Part shown: positions 39,701 to 46,953 of the stretch, piece by piece
Layout of the letters: every line of letters begins with the position of its first letter
Position numbering within the stretch: position 1 is the stretch's first letter
NCBI RefSeq assembly: GCF_001279695.1
Contig: NZ_LGDD01000328.1
Location: forward strand, 186,001-250,000
DNA from: Streptomyces sp. WM6378
GTDB taxonomy: Bacteria > Actinomycetota > Actinomycetes > Streptomycetales > Streptomycetaceae
DNA: 64,000 nucleotides
Direction: 5' to 3'
Notes under the pieces: generated by a model
Told to the model about the DNA's origin: nothing
The model's input: the letters and a program-made list of their open reading frames with translations, nothing else
The model's database searches: none
Position numbers and translations under genes: made by a program

Positions 39701-41985
39701 GCGGGGGCGGCATCCGGGGGCTGCTCAGCTTCAGCACCGACCTGTTCACGCGGGCCACCGCCGAGCGCCTGGCCGAGCAGTTCCAGCGGGTGCTCCAGGC
39801 GGTGGCCGCCGATCCCGAGCTGCGCCTGAGCAGCCTCGATCTGCTCACCGGCGACGAGCGCGAGCGGGTGCTGCACGGCTGGAACGACACCGCGCACGAG
39901 CTGCCCGCGGCGACGCTGGTCGACCTGTTCGCCGAGCGGGTGGCGCAGACCCCGGACGCACCCGCCGCCGGAACCGGGGCCAAGGCCCTCACGTACGCCC
40001 GACTCGACGCCCTCTCCAACCGGTTGGCGCGCCGCCTGATCGCGGAGGGCGCCGGTCCCGACCGGGTCGTGGCCCTCGCGGTGCCGCGCGCCGCGGACCG
40101 GACGATCGCGGTGCTCGCGGTGCTGAAGTCCGGGGCGGCGTATGTGCCGGTCGCCGCGGACGAGCCGGTCGCCCGCGTCAAGGCGCTGTTCGCCGACACC
40201 GACCCGCTGTGCGTCCTGACGACGGCGGGCCTGGTCAGCAGGGTGCGCAGCACGGGCGTGAACACGGTGCTGCTCGACGGCCCCGAGCTGCACGGCGGTT
40301 CGACCGAGCCGGTCACCGACGCGGCCCGGACCGCCCCGCTGCGGCCCGGCCACGCCGCCTATGTCATCCGCGCGGACGACGCGACGGGCCGCCCCCGCGG
40401 CACCGTCGTCGAACACCGGGCGGCCGCGAACCATCTCGTCTGGGCGCTCGCGTCCGGGAATCTCGCGGAGACCGGCCTGTTCGGGCCGCTGCTCTCCGGA
40501 GCCGGGGTGCCGGCCGCCGAGCCGCTGCCGCAGGACTGGGCGACCCCTCGCACGTACACGCCGGGCAGGGCGGTGTGGAACACGCGGGTCTACGTCCTCG
40601 ACGAGTGGCTCGCGCCCGTTCCGCCGGGTGTGGTCGGCGAGTTGTACGTCGCGGGCGCAGCCCTTCCCCGTGGGTTCGCGGGCCTCGCCCGCCCGACCGC
40701 CGAGCTGTTCGTGGCCGACCCGTACGGCCCAGCCGGCTCCCGGCTGCTGCGTACCGGCGAGCGCGCCAAGTGGGACGCGGCGGGGAACCTGCTCGCCCCC
40801 GGCGCGGCGCCAGTGACCGAAGAGCCCGAGGAGACGTCCGTACGCCCGGAGTCGGCTCCGCCGACTCCCGTCGAGGCGACGCTCTGCGCGATCGTCGCCT
40901 CGATCCTGGGCCGGGACGGGTTCGACGTCGAGGAGAACTTCTTCGAGACGTCGATGACCAGCATGAAGTCGCTGCGCCTGGTGGCCCTGGCCCGCAAGGC
41001 CGGGCTCGAATTCAGCATCGCGGACGTCTTCGAGCACCAGACGGTCCGGGCCCTGGCGGCCGTCGCCCGGGAGGCCGGACCCGCCGGACCCGCCCGCCGG
41101 CAGAGCACGCAGATCCTGGCGGACGCCATCGACGAGGCCGGCGGCCTGGACTTCGCCGACCCGTACAGCCCGCTCCTGTGCATGAAGCCGACGGGCAGCC
41201 GCCCACCGGTGTTCTGCCTGCACAGCGGCGTCGGGTTCGCCCTGTCGTACATGCCGCTCATCCGCCACCTCGGCGCCGAGCGCCCCGTCTACGGCATCCA
41301 GGCCCCCTACGTCGTCGAGGGCGCGCCGCTGCCCACGAGCATCGAGGAGACCGCGGCCGAGTACATCCGACTGATCAAGAAGGTGCGGCCCGAGGGGCCC
41401 TACCACCTGCTCGGCTGGTCGCTCGGCGGGCTGCTCGCCTACGAGATCGCCGTCCAGCTGCGCGCGGCGGGTGAGGAGGTCGGCCTGCTCGCCAACCTGG
41501 ACTCCTACCCGCGCACCGAGGAGACCGAGGCCCAAGAGCTTCCGGACCAACAGGCCATGCTCGCCTGGCTGTTGGAGGGCATCGGGCACGACCGCTCGGA
41601 GTTCGGCGAACGGCCGCTGGGCGTCGGCGACATCATCGACACGCTGCGGCGCGACAACAGCCCGCTGGCCCAGATGGGTGAGGAACGCATGGCACGCATG
41701 GTCGACCTGATGGCCAACCACCAAGTACTGCACGCCCGTTGGACACCACGGGACTACGACGGGACCATGCGGCTCTACGTCGCCGGGCAGTCGGAGGAGG
41801 CCGCGAGCGGGACCGACCCGGCCCGGTGCTGGAAGCCGTACTTCAGCGGCCCGCTCGACGTCCACGTCATCGACTCCAACCACGACGACCTGCTCAACCC
41901 CGGCCCGCTGGAAGAGATCGGCCCGGACCTCGCCGCCGAGCTCGACCGGCTGCACCGCGACCAGGACGGGCGTGCCCAGCGATGA
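30769..41985 (+). CDS. Trimodular NRPS, C-A-T-E-C-A-T-C-A*-T-TE
   Basis: This 3738-aa synthetase begins with C1 (NHHLVSDG, about residue 142), probably accepting an acyl or aminoacyl donor in trans. A1 follows (code by eye D-V-W-E-I-N-V-D-D), then T1 (Ser in LGGDSIS, about 1001) and an epimerase (HHLAVDG, about 1190), so residue 1 should become D. C2 (HHMLVDG, about 1675) is followed by A2 (D-A-W-G-A-A-G-V-S, a roomy pocket suited to an aromatic such as chloro-Trp) and T2 (IGGHSLLA). C3 (HHIAFDG, about 2717) precedes a degenerate A3, then T3 (Ser3398 in SMTSMKS, GG lost). The thioesterase has Ser3551 in GWSLGG. The ATG follows AGGGGAT. The stop overlaps the ABC permease gene. Confidence 0.95.
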   Translation: MTDVQTGGLPLTAGQKDIWFDEKLSGGGATYNTAIYWDIRGPLDQRVFRAALARLVEESECLRARFAEVDGEPWQFVEPVAELPLTVTDVSGADDPAAAALAAIHADLRVPLPVTAVPHVPLFRLSVFTLGGDRTFFCLLNHHLVSDGFSYVIYWQRLSAIYEALLAGTSLDENRFPPLSTLIEAEAAYADSPRMERDRAYWEKELADRPEPLSLATRDAEPAQTFLREATVLEESIAERLRSVGWDARVTWQTVLVAALGSYSGRLAGTDDVLLSLPVTARVGGTMQYIPGMVVNYLPLRLSLRPGMTRGELLATTYKAFSQGLKHQRYRVSRIRRAMGLPSDDRRPFGPFINMMPQVEELSIGPCAATICSPSTGLVDDLEFTVADKGADGIGVDLSGNEARYSPEDVRGHLARFVAFLDRFLDAGADEPLSALDLFSPDEAAELAAALTGPCGQEPYLGVVERVRAHAAERPDAVAVTDDGGSLTYAELVGRASAASRRVAVDGPVAVLTEPGRDFVTAELAVLGAGGAFLPLDPRAPLSRLTSLLKDSGAVQILADTTHRALAERAAGALPVHVLDGARDDAGDLAPVVGGPLDLAYVIYTSGSTGKPKGAMVQRGGMVNHLLAKVEELSLTDTDALVHNAPVTFDVSVWQSLTTLLVGGRIRAIARAEAADPEALFGVIAAERLTVLEVVPSLLRATLDVWDAAGGGPELSALRWMISNGEALPTELCARWFARHPGIALANVYGPTECSDDVTHGYARSAAEVTGASMPIGRPLRDTRLYVLGDDLRPVPRGVPGELHIAGAGVGRGYLGDPARTAATFVPDPFAGDGSRMYRTGDQVVLLADGQLVFTGRRDHQVKIRGQRIELGEVEAALRDLPGVADAVAAAVADPAGNQRLIGYVVPESGSCDPVGLRERLSAALPEQMVPAVLLPLERMPLTAHGKVDRKALPTPEFAVTATGRAARTPQEETLCAVLAEVLGVPGIGVDDNFFALGGDSISAIQVVGRARAAGLVVTSRDVFQHRTAAAIAAVAKRVDGTADAAAELAADGIGELELTPVVDQLREDLAAHPTAGAAFAQYVTVALPAAAHADPARLERALQAVLDRHDALRTKLTEPVPGLWSLETLPQGAISVSDVLSKAGSGTGADRDAVLAEQIAAAGARLCPTDGLLVQAVIVDEDRLLLVIHHLAVDGVSWRILLPDLEAAWNGTDPAPVGTSFRRWAKTLSEQARTPHRAAELPLWAEQLGGESIELGDRPLDPARDVYATAGRLRFELPAEQTAAVLGRVPAAFHAEVNEVLLTGFALALANRGTGSRALVELEGHGREQLAEGLDTSRTVGWFTSVFPVGLDVGEPDWDQVWNGGASCGTALKRVKESLRALPDHGIGYGLLRHLNPQTAAVLARSATPRIGFNYLGRFATDHAAGDWSMQAGAFGLTAAPETPLRHALELIATTEDRAEGPVLVAEWVWAGELLAEADVRALAADWFRALEALAAHAERPGAGGRTPSDFPLVTITQAEIEAYERDIPGLVDILPLSPLQRGLLFQAEFDQQGMDAYTLQVTMDVDGPLDRDRLRAAATALLDRNPSLRACFRERDAGDPVQLVSSDVELTWAEVDLREFAEGRTEAEADAEVRRRTEAEWLDRFDVTRAPLTRFTVYRVSDDRHRVVWTAHHMLVDGWSLSAVLAEELVTLWSNGGDTSALAPVVPLRGYLEWSAAQDKAAAREAWQKELAGIDEPTRLGPADRPRVSVLPGSLDLELPEALTGAVTSWATSRGLTTSTVMQGAWALALGRLTGRRDVTFGAVVSGRAEEVPGIEGTVGSFLSTLPVRVALAPALSFEEMLATLQERQLDLEPHHHLGLAEVQQGAGIGELFDTVVSFHNYPTGVLDRIGEHVPGLSMRAWEARVIAEYPFALNVFPGDRMRLEAQYRPDIFTPGEVDEILRRFVRVLERLAAAPGTSLGRLDALGDDERAQLLGDWSGAGSAKAASGELTTEVFEARAARTPGKTAVVFGTEEVDYAELDARANRLARLLVERGIGPEQTVAVMLPRSPEVVVAALAVLKAGAAYLPVDSAYPVDRISYMLADARPTAVITDAATGQRLDGITELETGPLVLNAPETVEHLAALPGSDLTDADRTAPLRPEHPAYVIYTSGSTGRPKGVVVAHTGLLSMVDSLVERFGLDDDTRVLQFASFSFDASVWEITLALLTGGTLVIADEECRAPGQPLVDLINNARVNLAGLPPVVVGGLPEGSTLPADLRLAVAGEAVPASVVERWSSAVRLYNGYGPTEAVVSSTVGGPLTDAGRPPIGRPTNAHRTYVLDHHLRPTPRGVVGELYVGGGLARGYLGRPDLTAQRFVADPYGPAGARMYRTGDLVRWLPDGQLDYIGRADDQVQLRGFRIELGEISAALLAQAGVEQAAVIVSESEDGDRRLVAYVVASEPAVADGLREQLGRSMPEYMVPSAVVALDALPLTAQGKLDRKALPAPDLGHTLKGRAPRTPAEEILCGLFADILGVAQVSIDDDFFEIGGHSLLATRLVSRARTALGVELPIRALFEARTVAALAGHVAAADRARPALAPAPKDAPPQLSFAQQQQWFINRSQEKADGTYNTPMAFRLTGSLNEVALQGALTDLAERHEVLRTVLPETDGVPSVRVLDAATGGPVLRTRTVSAAKLEAALVAEGDQGFDLRSEPPLRARLFAVGVDEWVLVLVFHHIAFDGWSIAPMLTDLAASYRARCDGRAANRAPLPVQYSDFAGWQRELLGSADDPDSLAAEQVAFWRDALAGAPEELPLPTDFPRPDAGTSSGDMVMFELESGLHTSLIELARGTGTTEFIVFQAALCALLTRLGAGTDIPVGSPIAGRTDEALSDLVGMFINSLVLRGDTSGDPTFRELLERIRETNLAAYSHQDIPFDQVVEALRPARSRGLHPLFQVMLSVQNQGNLPLEMPGLTVQPEYVGSDRAKLDLMLELLPWPGGGGIRGLLSFSTDLFTRATAERLAEQFQRVLQAVAADPELRLSSLDLLTGDERERVLHGWNDTAHELPAATLVDLFAERVAQTPDAPAAGTGAKALTYARLDALSNRLARRLIAEGAGPDRVVALAVPRAADRTIAVLAVLKSGAAYVPVAADEPVARVKALFADTDPLCVLTTAGLVSRVRSTGVNTVLLDGPELHGGSTEPVTDAARTAPLRPGHAAYVIRADDATGRPRGTVVEHRAAANHLVWALASGNLAETGLFGPLLSGAGVPAAEPLPQDWATPRTYTPGRAVWNTRVYVLDEWLAPVPPGVVGELYVAGAALPRGFAGLARPTAELFVADPYGPAGSRLLRTGERAKWDAAGNLLAPGAAPVTEEPEETSVRPESAPPTPVEATLCAIVASILGRDGFDVEENFFETSMTSMKSLRLVALARKAGLEFSIADVFEHQTVRALAAVAREAGPAGPARRQSTQILADAIDEAGGLDFADPYSPLLCMKPTGSRPPVFCLHSGVGFALSYMPLIRHLGAERPVYGIQAPYVVEGAPLPTSIEETAAEYIRLIKKVRPEGPYHLLGWSLGGLLAYEIAVQLRAAGEEVGLLANLDSYPRTEETEAQELPDQQAMLAWLLEGIGHDRSEFGERPLGVGDIIDTLRRDNSPLAQMGEERMARMVDLMANHQVLHARWTPRDYDGTMRLYVAGQSEEAASGTDPARCWKPYFSGPLDVHVIDSNHDDLLNPGPLEEIGPDLAAELDRLHRDQDGRAQR
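39890..40810 (+). other. Degenerate adenylation domain (module 3) inside the NRPS
   Basis: This segment of about 300 residues keeps the early A motifs ([32 protein letters not shown]) and a late GELYVAG block. The ATP loop TSGSTG is replaced by RADDATG, and the A4-A5 region with the substrate pocket is deleted. The YRTGD motif is altered to LRTGERAKW, and the QVKIRG hinge and catalytic Lys region are missing. An intact A domain is about 500 residues. The frame stays open and C3, T3 and TE flank it, so the loss looks evolutionarily tolerated rather than recent damage. Confidence 0.9.
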
Positions 41986-42827
41986 CCGCCATGACGAATG
42001 CCACGGCCCTGGACACGGGTCTGCCGAGCGCCCCGGGCGGTCTTCGCTCGGCCCTCATCGAACTGTTCGCGATCACCGGCCGGCGCCTGCTCCACCTGCG
42101 CCGGGCGCCGGGCCGGGTGCTCGGCGTGGCGATGAGCCCGCTGGTGTCGATGGTCATGGTCGGCTACCTGTTCCGTGACGCCATCACGCTTCCGGCGGGC
42201 GGGGACTACGGCGAGTACGTCTTCGCGGGCGGCGCGGTCCAGGTGGCGCTCGCCTGCGTCGGGCCGACCGCCGTGTCGGTGGCGATGGACCTCCAGGGCG
42301 GGCTCGTCGACCGGTTCCGGTCGCTGCCCATCAGCCGGTCCGCGGTGCTCTTCGCGCACACCTTCGCGGACCTGCTCGTGGGCCTGCTCGGCCTGGTCGT
42401 CGTCACCGGGGCGGGCCTCGTCCTCGGCTGGCGCCCGCACACGGACGCCCTGTCGGTCCTGGCCGGGTTCGGCCTGATCGTGCTCCTGACGTACGTGATG
42501 CTGTGGCTCGGGGTGCTGTTCGCGATGACGCTCGGCAACGTGGAGACGATCAACGTCTGGACGCCCTTCATCGTGATCGTGCTGCCCTTCGTGTCCAGCG
42601 CCTTCCTCTCCCCCGCCTCCATGCCGTCCCTGGTCCGCCCGCTCGCCGAGTGGAACCCGATCAGCGCCGTCATCGCGTCCTGCCGCGACCTGTGGGGCAA
42701 TCCCGCCGCGACCAGTGACAGCTTTCCCGGCCAGCACCCCGGGGTGGTGATCGCCGTGACGCTGAGCGTGCTGTTCGCGCTCTGCTTCACCGTGAGCCTG
42801 CGCCGCTACCGCACCGCCGGTTCCTGA
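41982..42827 (+). CDS. ABC-2 type transporter permease (DrrB-like)
   Basis: This 281-aa membrane protein has six predicted hydrophobic segments and ABC-2 family features ([50 protein letters not shown]). DrrB-like permeases pair with a soluble ATPase to export the cluster product; the matching DrrA-like ATPase is at 44880. The ATG overlaps the NRPS stop (ATGA), so product export is translationally coupled to the synthetase. The P450 gene follows 24 bp later. Confidence 0.93.
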   Translation: MTAMTNATALDTGLPSAPGGLRSALIELFAITGRRLLHLRRAPGRVLGVAMSPLVSMVMVGYLFRDAITLPAGGDYGEYVFAGGAVQVALACVGPTAVSVAMDLQGGLVDRFRSLPISRSAVLFAHTFADLLVGLLGLVVVTGAGLVLGWRPHTDALSVLAGFGLIVLLTYVMLWLGVLFAMTLGNVETINVWTPFIVIVLPFVSSAFLSPASMPSLVRPLAEWNPISAVIASCRDLWGNPAATSDSFPGQHPGVVIAVTLSVLFALCFTVSLRRYRTAGS

Positions 42828-42851
42828 CCTCAAGCCCGAAAGGAGTACCCC

Positions 42852-44099
42852 ATGACCATGACCACCGCTCAGGAGCGGCGCGGCGTACCGGATCCGGGCA
42901 CCGTCGACCTCACCGACCCACAGACCTTCCTCGATGTAGACCCGCACGCCATGTGGCGCCGGTTCCGCGAGGAGAGCCCGGTCCACTGGCAGCCGGTGAG
43001 CGGCAGCCCGATGCCCGGGTTCTGGGCGATCACCAAGTACGCCGACGTGGTGGACATCTACCGCAACAACAAGGAGTTCACCTCCGAGCGCGGCAACGTC
43101 CTGGTGACGCTGTTGCAGGGCGAGGACTCGGCGTCGCGCAAGATGCTGGCCGTCACCGACGGGCCGCGGCACCGCGAGATCCGCAACCTGATGCTCAAGT
43201 CGTTCTCGCCGCGGGTCCTGGAACCCGTGGTGGCCGGCATCCACCGGCGCACCCGCGAGCTCGTCGAACTGTCCCTGGAACAAGGCGAGTTGGACTTCGT
43301 CACCGATGTCGCCGACCACATCCCGATCAACACGATCGGCGACCTGATGGACATCCCGGCCGCCGACCGCGAGCGCCTGGTGGAGTGGAACACCCAGACG
43401 CTGTCGCGGCACAGCTCCGAGGACAGCGCGCTCGACGAGGTGATGGCCCGCAACGAGATCCTGCTGTACTTCTCCGAGCTCGCCGCCAAGCGCCGCCGCA
43501 GCCCGGGCGAGGACGTCATCTCCGCCCTGGCCACGGCCACCGTCGACGGAAGGCCGCTGTCCGAGGACGAGATCGTCTTCAACTGCTACAGCCTCATCCT
43601 CGGCGGCGACGAGTCCAGCCGCATGTCGTCCATCGGCGGCCTCATCGCGTTCAGCGAACACCCCGAGCAGTGGAGGCGGTTGAAGAGCGGCGAGGTGGGA
43701 GCGGACAGCGCCACCGAGGAGGTCATGCGCTGGACCACCCCCGCCATGCACTTCGGACGCCGCGCCCTGGTCGACGTCCCGGTCCGCGACCAGGTGGTCA
43801 AGGCCGGTGACGTGGTGACGCTGTGGAACAGCTCGGCCAACTTCGACGAGGACGTCTTCGCCGATCCGTACACCTTCGACATCGCGCGCACCCCGAACAA
43901 GCACGTCGCGTTCGGGCACGGCCCGCACTTCTGCCTCGGCGCCTTCCTCGGCCGCGTCCATGTGAACGCGATGGTCGAGGCGCTGCGCACCAGGGTCGCC
44001 CGCATCGAGCTGACGGGTCCGCCGCAGCGCCTCTACTCGAACTTCGTCTACGGCTACAGCGGTCTGCCCGTGAAGCTCACCGCGGAGCCGGCCGCCTGA
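42852..44099 (+). CDS. Cytochrome P450
   Basis: This 415-aa soluble bacterial P450 has the haem-Cys motif in FGHGPHFCLGAFLGR, the ExxR pair in EEVMR and an I-helix LILGGDESSRMSS. At the usual acid-Thr proton-relay position it has Glu-Ser, so the Thr is replaced by Ser. The enzyme probably hydroxylates the peptide or a carrier-bound amino acid. Ferredoxin genes are absent here, so redox partners come from elsewhere. AAAGGAG lies seven bases upstream of the ATG. It is co-directional with the NRPS and permease and probably in one transcript. Confidence 0.93.
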   Translation: MTMTTAQERRGVPDPGTVDLTDPQTFLDVDPHAMWRRFREESPVHWQPVSGSPMPGFWAITKYADVVDIYRNNKEFTSERGNVLVTLLQGEDSASRKMLAVTDGPRHREIRNLMLKSFSPRVLEPVVAGIHRRTRELVELSLEQGELDFVTDVADHIPINTIGDLMDIPAADRERLVEWNTQTLSRHSSEDSALDEVMARNEILLYFSELAAKRRRSPGEDVISALATATVDGRPLSEDEIVFNCYSLILGGDESSRMSSIGGLIAFSEHPEQWRRLKSGEVGADSATEEVMRWTTPAMHFGRRALVDVPVRDQVVKAGDVVTLWNSSANFDEDVFADPYTFDIARTPNKHVAFGHGPHFCLGAFLGRVHVNAMVEALRTRVARIELTGPPQRLYSNFVYGYSGLPVKLTAEPAA

Positions 44100-44188
44100 T
44101 CCCCGGCACCCGGCCCCGCCGACAGCCCGCCCCGCGCCTCTTCGACGAGGCCGAGGGCGGGTTGTCGGCGTTCGGGCCGGGGCGTCGG

Positions 44189-44205
44189 CTGACAACCGGC
44201 TGACA
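44189..44205 (-). promoter_or_regulatory. Reverse-oriented SARP-like direct repeat
   Basis: CTGACA at 44189-44194 and 44200-44205 is the minus-strand form of TGTCAG repeated at 11 bp. It would point leftward into the P450 gene. At the expected -10 position on that strand (rc of 44173-44178) the sequence is GGCCCG, so it is probably not a conventional promoter. Confidence 0.35.
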
Positions 44206-44288
44206 CGGGACCGACTGTCCTACGAACCTGGATACGATCCTTGAGGCCACGGGTAAAGAGGACTCAACGAACCTAAGGGGAAGCCCAC

Positions 44289-44522
44289 ATGACCGGCGCT
44301 GTCATCGCCATTGCCATCGTTCTGATCGTCATCGGCGGCATTACGGCGAGTGTGGTCGCGTACTTCAGACTGCAGCGCCACCGCGCCGACGCCGTCGCCA
44401 TGGCCGAGTACCGCCGCCTCGCCGAGGAGGCGGTCGCCAACCAGGAAGTGCTCCAGGGGCAGTTGGGCGAACTCCACGACCGCATCAAATCGGTCGAAAG
44501 CCTGCTGCGCAGCGTGGACTGA
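44289..44522 (+). CDS. Small PspB-like membrane/coiled-coil protein (paralogue 1)
   Basis: This 77-aa protein has one N-terminal transmembrane helix ([20 protein letters not shown]), a basic RLQRHRAD stretch and a C-terminal amphipathic helix ([17 protein letters not shown]). The plan resembles PspB-type membrane sensors. A close paralogue, with the same MTGAV start and [11 protein letters not shown] block, is encoded at 51073-51306 inside the MacB-like ABC operon. Start supported by AAGGGG nine bases upstream. The role is unknown; sensing membrane or envelope stress during product export is a guess from topology and context. Confidence 0.75.
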   Translation: MTGAVIAIAIVLIVIGGITASVVAYFRLQRHRADAVAMAEYRRLAEEAVANQEVLQGQLGELHDRIKSVESLLRSVD

Positions 44523-44536
44523 GCGGCTCGCGGGGC

Positions 44537-44569
44537 TGTCAGGGGCGCGTCAGCGGGCGCCGGGAACAT
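44537..44569 (+). promoter_or_regulatory. SARP-type promoter of the MbtH/ABC ATPase unit
   Basis: TGTCAG (44537-44542) and CGTCAG (44548-44553) are followed after 10 bp by GAACAT (44564-44569). The predicted start site falls inside the long inverted repeat at 44568-44600. Confidence 0.7.
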
Positions 44570-44600
44570 GAAGGCACGGGCCGATGGCCCGTGCCTTCAT
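44568..44600. repeat. 33-bp perfect inverted repeat at the MbtH transcription start
   Basis: The arms 44568-44582 and 44586-44600 are exact 15-bp reverse complements with the 3-nt loop GAT. It could terminate transcripts from the small upstream gene, form a 5' stem on the MbtH mRNA, or serve as an operator. It overlaps the -10 of the SARP-type promoter by two bases. Confidence 0.75.
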
Positions 44601-44626
44601 ACGACTCGGATACCGGAGTTCGCGAC

Positions 44627-44842
44627 GTGTCGAATCCTTTTGATGACCAGGACGGAACGTTCCTCGTATTGGTGAACGACGAGGGCCAGCACTCCCTTTG
44701 GCCCGCGTTCGCCCAGCAGCCCGACGGCTGGAAGGTCGCTCTCGGCGAGGGCCCGCGTGACGCCGCCCTCGCCTTCGTCGAGGAGCACTGGACCGACATG
44801 CGCCCGCGCAGCCTGCGCGAGGCCGCCGCCCAGAGTTCTTGA
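44627..44842 (+). CDS. MbtH-like NRPS accessory protein
   Basis: This 71-aa MbtH family protein binds adenylation domains and aids their folding and activity. Family residues are clear: [26 protein letters not shown] and GW followed by the C-terminal [11 protein letters not shown]. The GTG start at 44627 gives the standard (M)SNPFDD N-terminus and has GGAG eight bases upstream; the ATG at 44591 lies inside the inverted repeat. It is needed for one or more of the A domains at 21175 and 30769. Confidence 0.95.
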   Translation: MSNPFDDQDGTFLVLVNDEGQHSLWPAFAQQPDGWKVALGEGPRDAALAFVEEHWTDMRPRSLREAAAQSS

Positions 44843-44879
44843 CCATCCCTCGCATCGCCCGCAGGCCGGAGGAACAAGC

Positions 44880-45818
44880 ATGAGCATGGCGATTCAGGCG
44901 GATGGACTGCGCAAGCGGTACAAGCAGCACGAAGCGCTCAGCGGCGTCGACCTCGCGGTTCCCAGCGGCACGGTGTTCGGCCTGCTCGGCCCCAACGGGG
45001 CGGGCAAGACGACCACGGTGCGCATGCTGGCGACCCTGGCCGAACCGGACGGGGGACGCGCGGAGGTGGCCGGGTTCGACGTGGTGCGCCAGCCGCACGA
45101 GGTGCGCCGGCGGATCGGTCTGGCCGGCCAGTACGCGGCGGTGGACGAGCTCCTCACCGGCCGCGAGAACCTCGTTCTCATCGGCCGGCTGCTGCACCTT
45201 GGCGGGCGCGCGGCACGCCGGCGCGCGACCGAACTGCTGTCCCGGTTCGATCTGACCCATGCGGCGGACCGCCCCGCCCACACCTACTCGGGCGGCATGC
45301 GCCGGCGCCTGGACCTGGCCGTGTGCCTGGTCACCAGGCCGTCGGTGCTCTTCCTCGACGAGCCCACCACCGGGCTCGACCCGGTGAGCCGGATGGCGCT
45401 GTGGAACGCGGTCCGCGAGCTCGTGGCCGACGGCGTCACCGTGCTCCTGACCACGCAGTACCTGGACGAGGCCGACGCCCTCGCGGACCGGATCGCCGTC
45501 GTCGACACGGGCAGGGTCATCGCCGAGGGCACCCCGGACGAGCTCAAGCGCAAGGTCGGCGACGAGCGCCTGGAGGTCGAGGTGGCCCGCCCGGACGAGG
45601 TGTCCGCCGCGGTCACCGCGCTGCGCCGGATCTCGGCGGACGAACCGTCCGTCGACCCGGAACGGCGCCTGGTCTCCGTCTCGCTCGGCGACGGCATGAC
45701 CGGCATCGCGAACGCCGCCACCGCACTGCGGCAGGAGGGCGTGGAAGTCGTCGACTTCGCGCTGCGCAGGCCGACCCTGGACGACGTCTTCGTGACGCTC
45801 ACCGGCCAGTCCGCCTGA
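44880..45818 (+). CDS. DrrA-like ABC transporter ATPase
   Basis: This 312-aa ATPase has Walker A GPNGAGKTTT, the signature YSGGMRRRLDLA, Walker B VLFLDEPTTGLDP and an H-loop replaced by Gln (TTQYLDEADAL), as in DrrA/daunorubicin resistance ATPases. The C-terminal extension after the nucleotide domain is typical of that group. It should energise the ABC-2 permease at 41982 for product export and self-resistance. GGAGG lies 9 bases upstream of the ATG. It is separated from its permease by the P450, small membrane and MbtH genes. Confidence 0.93.
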   Translation: MSMAIQADGLRKRYKQHEALSGVDLAVPSGTVFGLLGPNGAGKTTTVRMLATLAEPDGGRAEVAGFDVVRQPHEVRRRIGLAGQYAAVDELLTGRENLVLIGRLLHLGGRAARRRATELLSRFDLTHAADRPAHTYSGGMRRRLDLAVCLVTRPSVLFLDEPTTGLDPVSRMALWNAVRELVADGVTVLLTTQYLDEADALADRIAVVDTGRVIAEGTPDELKRKVGDERLEVEVARPDEVSAAVTALRRISADEPSVDPERRLVSVSLGDGMTGIANAATALRQEGVEVVDFALRRPTLDDVFVTLTGQSA

Positions 45819-45871
45819 CCGGTTCCGTCCGGGATTTCTTGCGAACGCGCTTACCAACGGGGGAAGTTGTC

Positions 45872-46876
45872 ATGCAGAGAATTCACTTCACCGCTGCCGA
45901 TATCGCCAAAACCCGGCTGAGGACGACGGCCGGTCCCCTCGTCGAAACGGCCTTCGCGTACGGGCTGCTCGGCCGGGGCGTCGTGCCGGCGTACGCACGC
46001 TGGCGCAAGCAGGTCGCCAAGAGGCTGCCGTCCTGGCCGCAGCTGCGGTCGGGTGGCGTCGGCATCGTCAGCGACCCCGAGGTGCTGCTCCGGCTGATCG
46101 AGCACAACGGCGGCGAGGGCTACACCGACGGCGAGCCGACCGGGCCGGACGCGCTGGTCGCGCAGTTGTCCGCCTACCGTGAGGCCGCTGGCCTCTCGGA
46201 GGTGTGGCAGGCGGCGATCGCGCCGTACTGGGACCACATCGAGGCGTACCTGGAGGTCGAGTGCGAGGCGCGCGGCCGGGTCGCGATGGCCGGCGGTGTG
46301 GGGCTGCTCCTGGCCACCCTGCATCCGCGCGTCAAGTGGCGTTCGCAGGTCCTGGAGATTCCGGGCGGGCCCGACGAGGACGTCTTCCTCGACCGGCGCG
46401 GCCTGGTGCTCACCCCCTCGGTGTTCCTCAACCACCGCCCGGCCCAGCTCACCGGCAAGCGCACCGAGACCGGCGAACTGGTGCTCGCGTTCGCCGCGCC
46501 GCCGGACGTCCAGCGGGCGGCGAGCCTGTGGGACGAGCCGGACGACAGCGCCCAGTCGCTGGGCGCGCTGGTCGGCCAGACCAGGGCCGCGGCCCTGCGC
46601 GTGCTGCGGGCCACCTGCACGACCAGCCAGCTCGCGGACCGGCTGGGCATCTCGGCGGCCGGTGCCAGCCAGCACACCACGGTGCTCCGCCAGACCGGCC
46701 TGATCACCACCCGCCGCATCCGCAACACCGTCCTGCACACGGTGACCCCGCTGGGCCTGGCCCTGCTCGACGGTCTTCCCGCGCTCTCCGGGCCGGACCG
46801 GGAGAGCACCGCGCCGCAGATGTGGCGGCACACGCTGGGCGGCATCCCCCAGCAGATCGTTCAGCACGCTTCCTGA
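45872..46876 (+). CDS. ArsR-type winged-helix regulator with DUF5937-like N-terminal domain
   Basis: This 334-aa regulator has an N-terminal region (about 1-230) resembling the DUF5937 family and a C-terminal ArsR-type helix-turn-helix (TTSQLADRLGISAAGASQHT, VLRQTGLITTRRIRNTVLH). Such proteins are common single-copy regulators in actinomycete clusters and probably sense a hydrophobic ligand. The ATG follows GGGGGAAG. It lies downstream of the ABC ATPase gene and is convergent with the MacB-like permease across a strong terminator. It may control export genes; its operator is not identified. Confidence 0.85.
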   Translation: MQRIHFTAADIAKTRLRTTAGPLVETAFAYGLLGRGVVPAYARWRKQVAKRLPSWPQLRSGGVGIVSDPEVLLRLIEHNGGEGYTDGEPTGPDALVAQLSAYREAAGLSEVWQAAIAPYWDHIEAYLEVECEARGRVAMAGGVGLLLATLHPRVKWRSQVLEIPGGPDEDVFLDRRGLVLTPSVFLNHRPAQLTGKRTETGELVLAFAAPPDVQRAASLWDEPDDSAQSLGALVGQTRAAALRVLRATCTTSQLADRLGISAAGASQHTTVLRQTGLITTRRIRNTVLHTVTPLGLALLDGLPALSGPDRESTAPQMWRHTLGGIPQQIVQHAS

Positions 46877-46905
46877 TTCCCCGTCAATTCTCTTTGCGCA
46901 CAAGC

Positions 46906-46943
46906 GAATCCCCCGGCCGCGGTCTCCCGCGGCCGGGGGATTC
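46906..46943. terminator. Bidirectional terminator between convergent genes
   Basis: A perfect 17-bp inverted repeat (arms 46906-46922 and 46927-46943, loop TCTC) lies between the stops of the DUF5937/ArsR gene and the ABC permease gene. It is followed by a short CTTT on the plus strand. Confidence 0.9.
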
Positions 46944-46953
46944 CTTTGCGTCC

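Noticed and set aside
44189..44205. CTGACA repeat as the promoter of the small gene at 44289
   Set aside because: The boxes are in the opposite orientation and no -10 lies 10 bp away on the plus strand.
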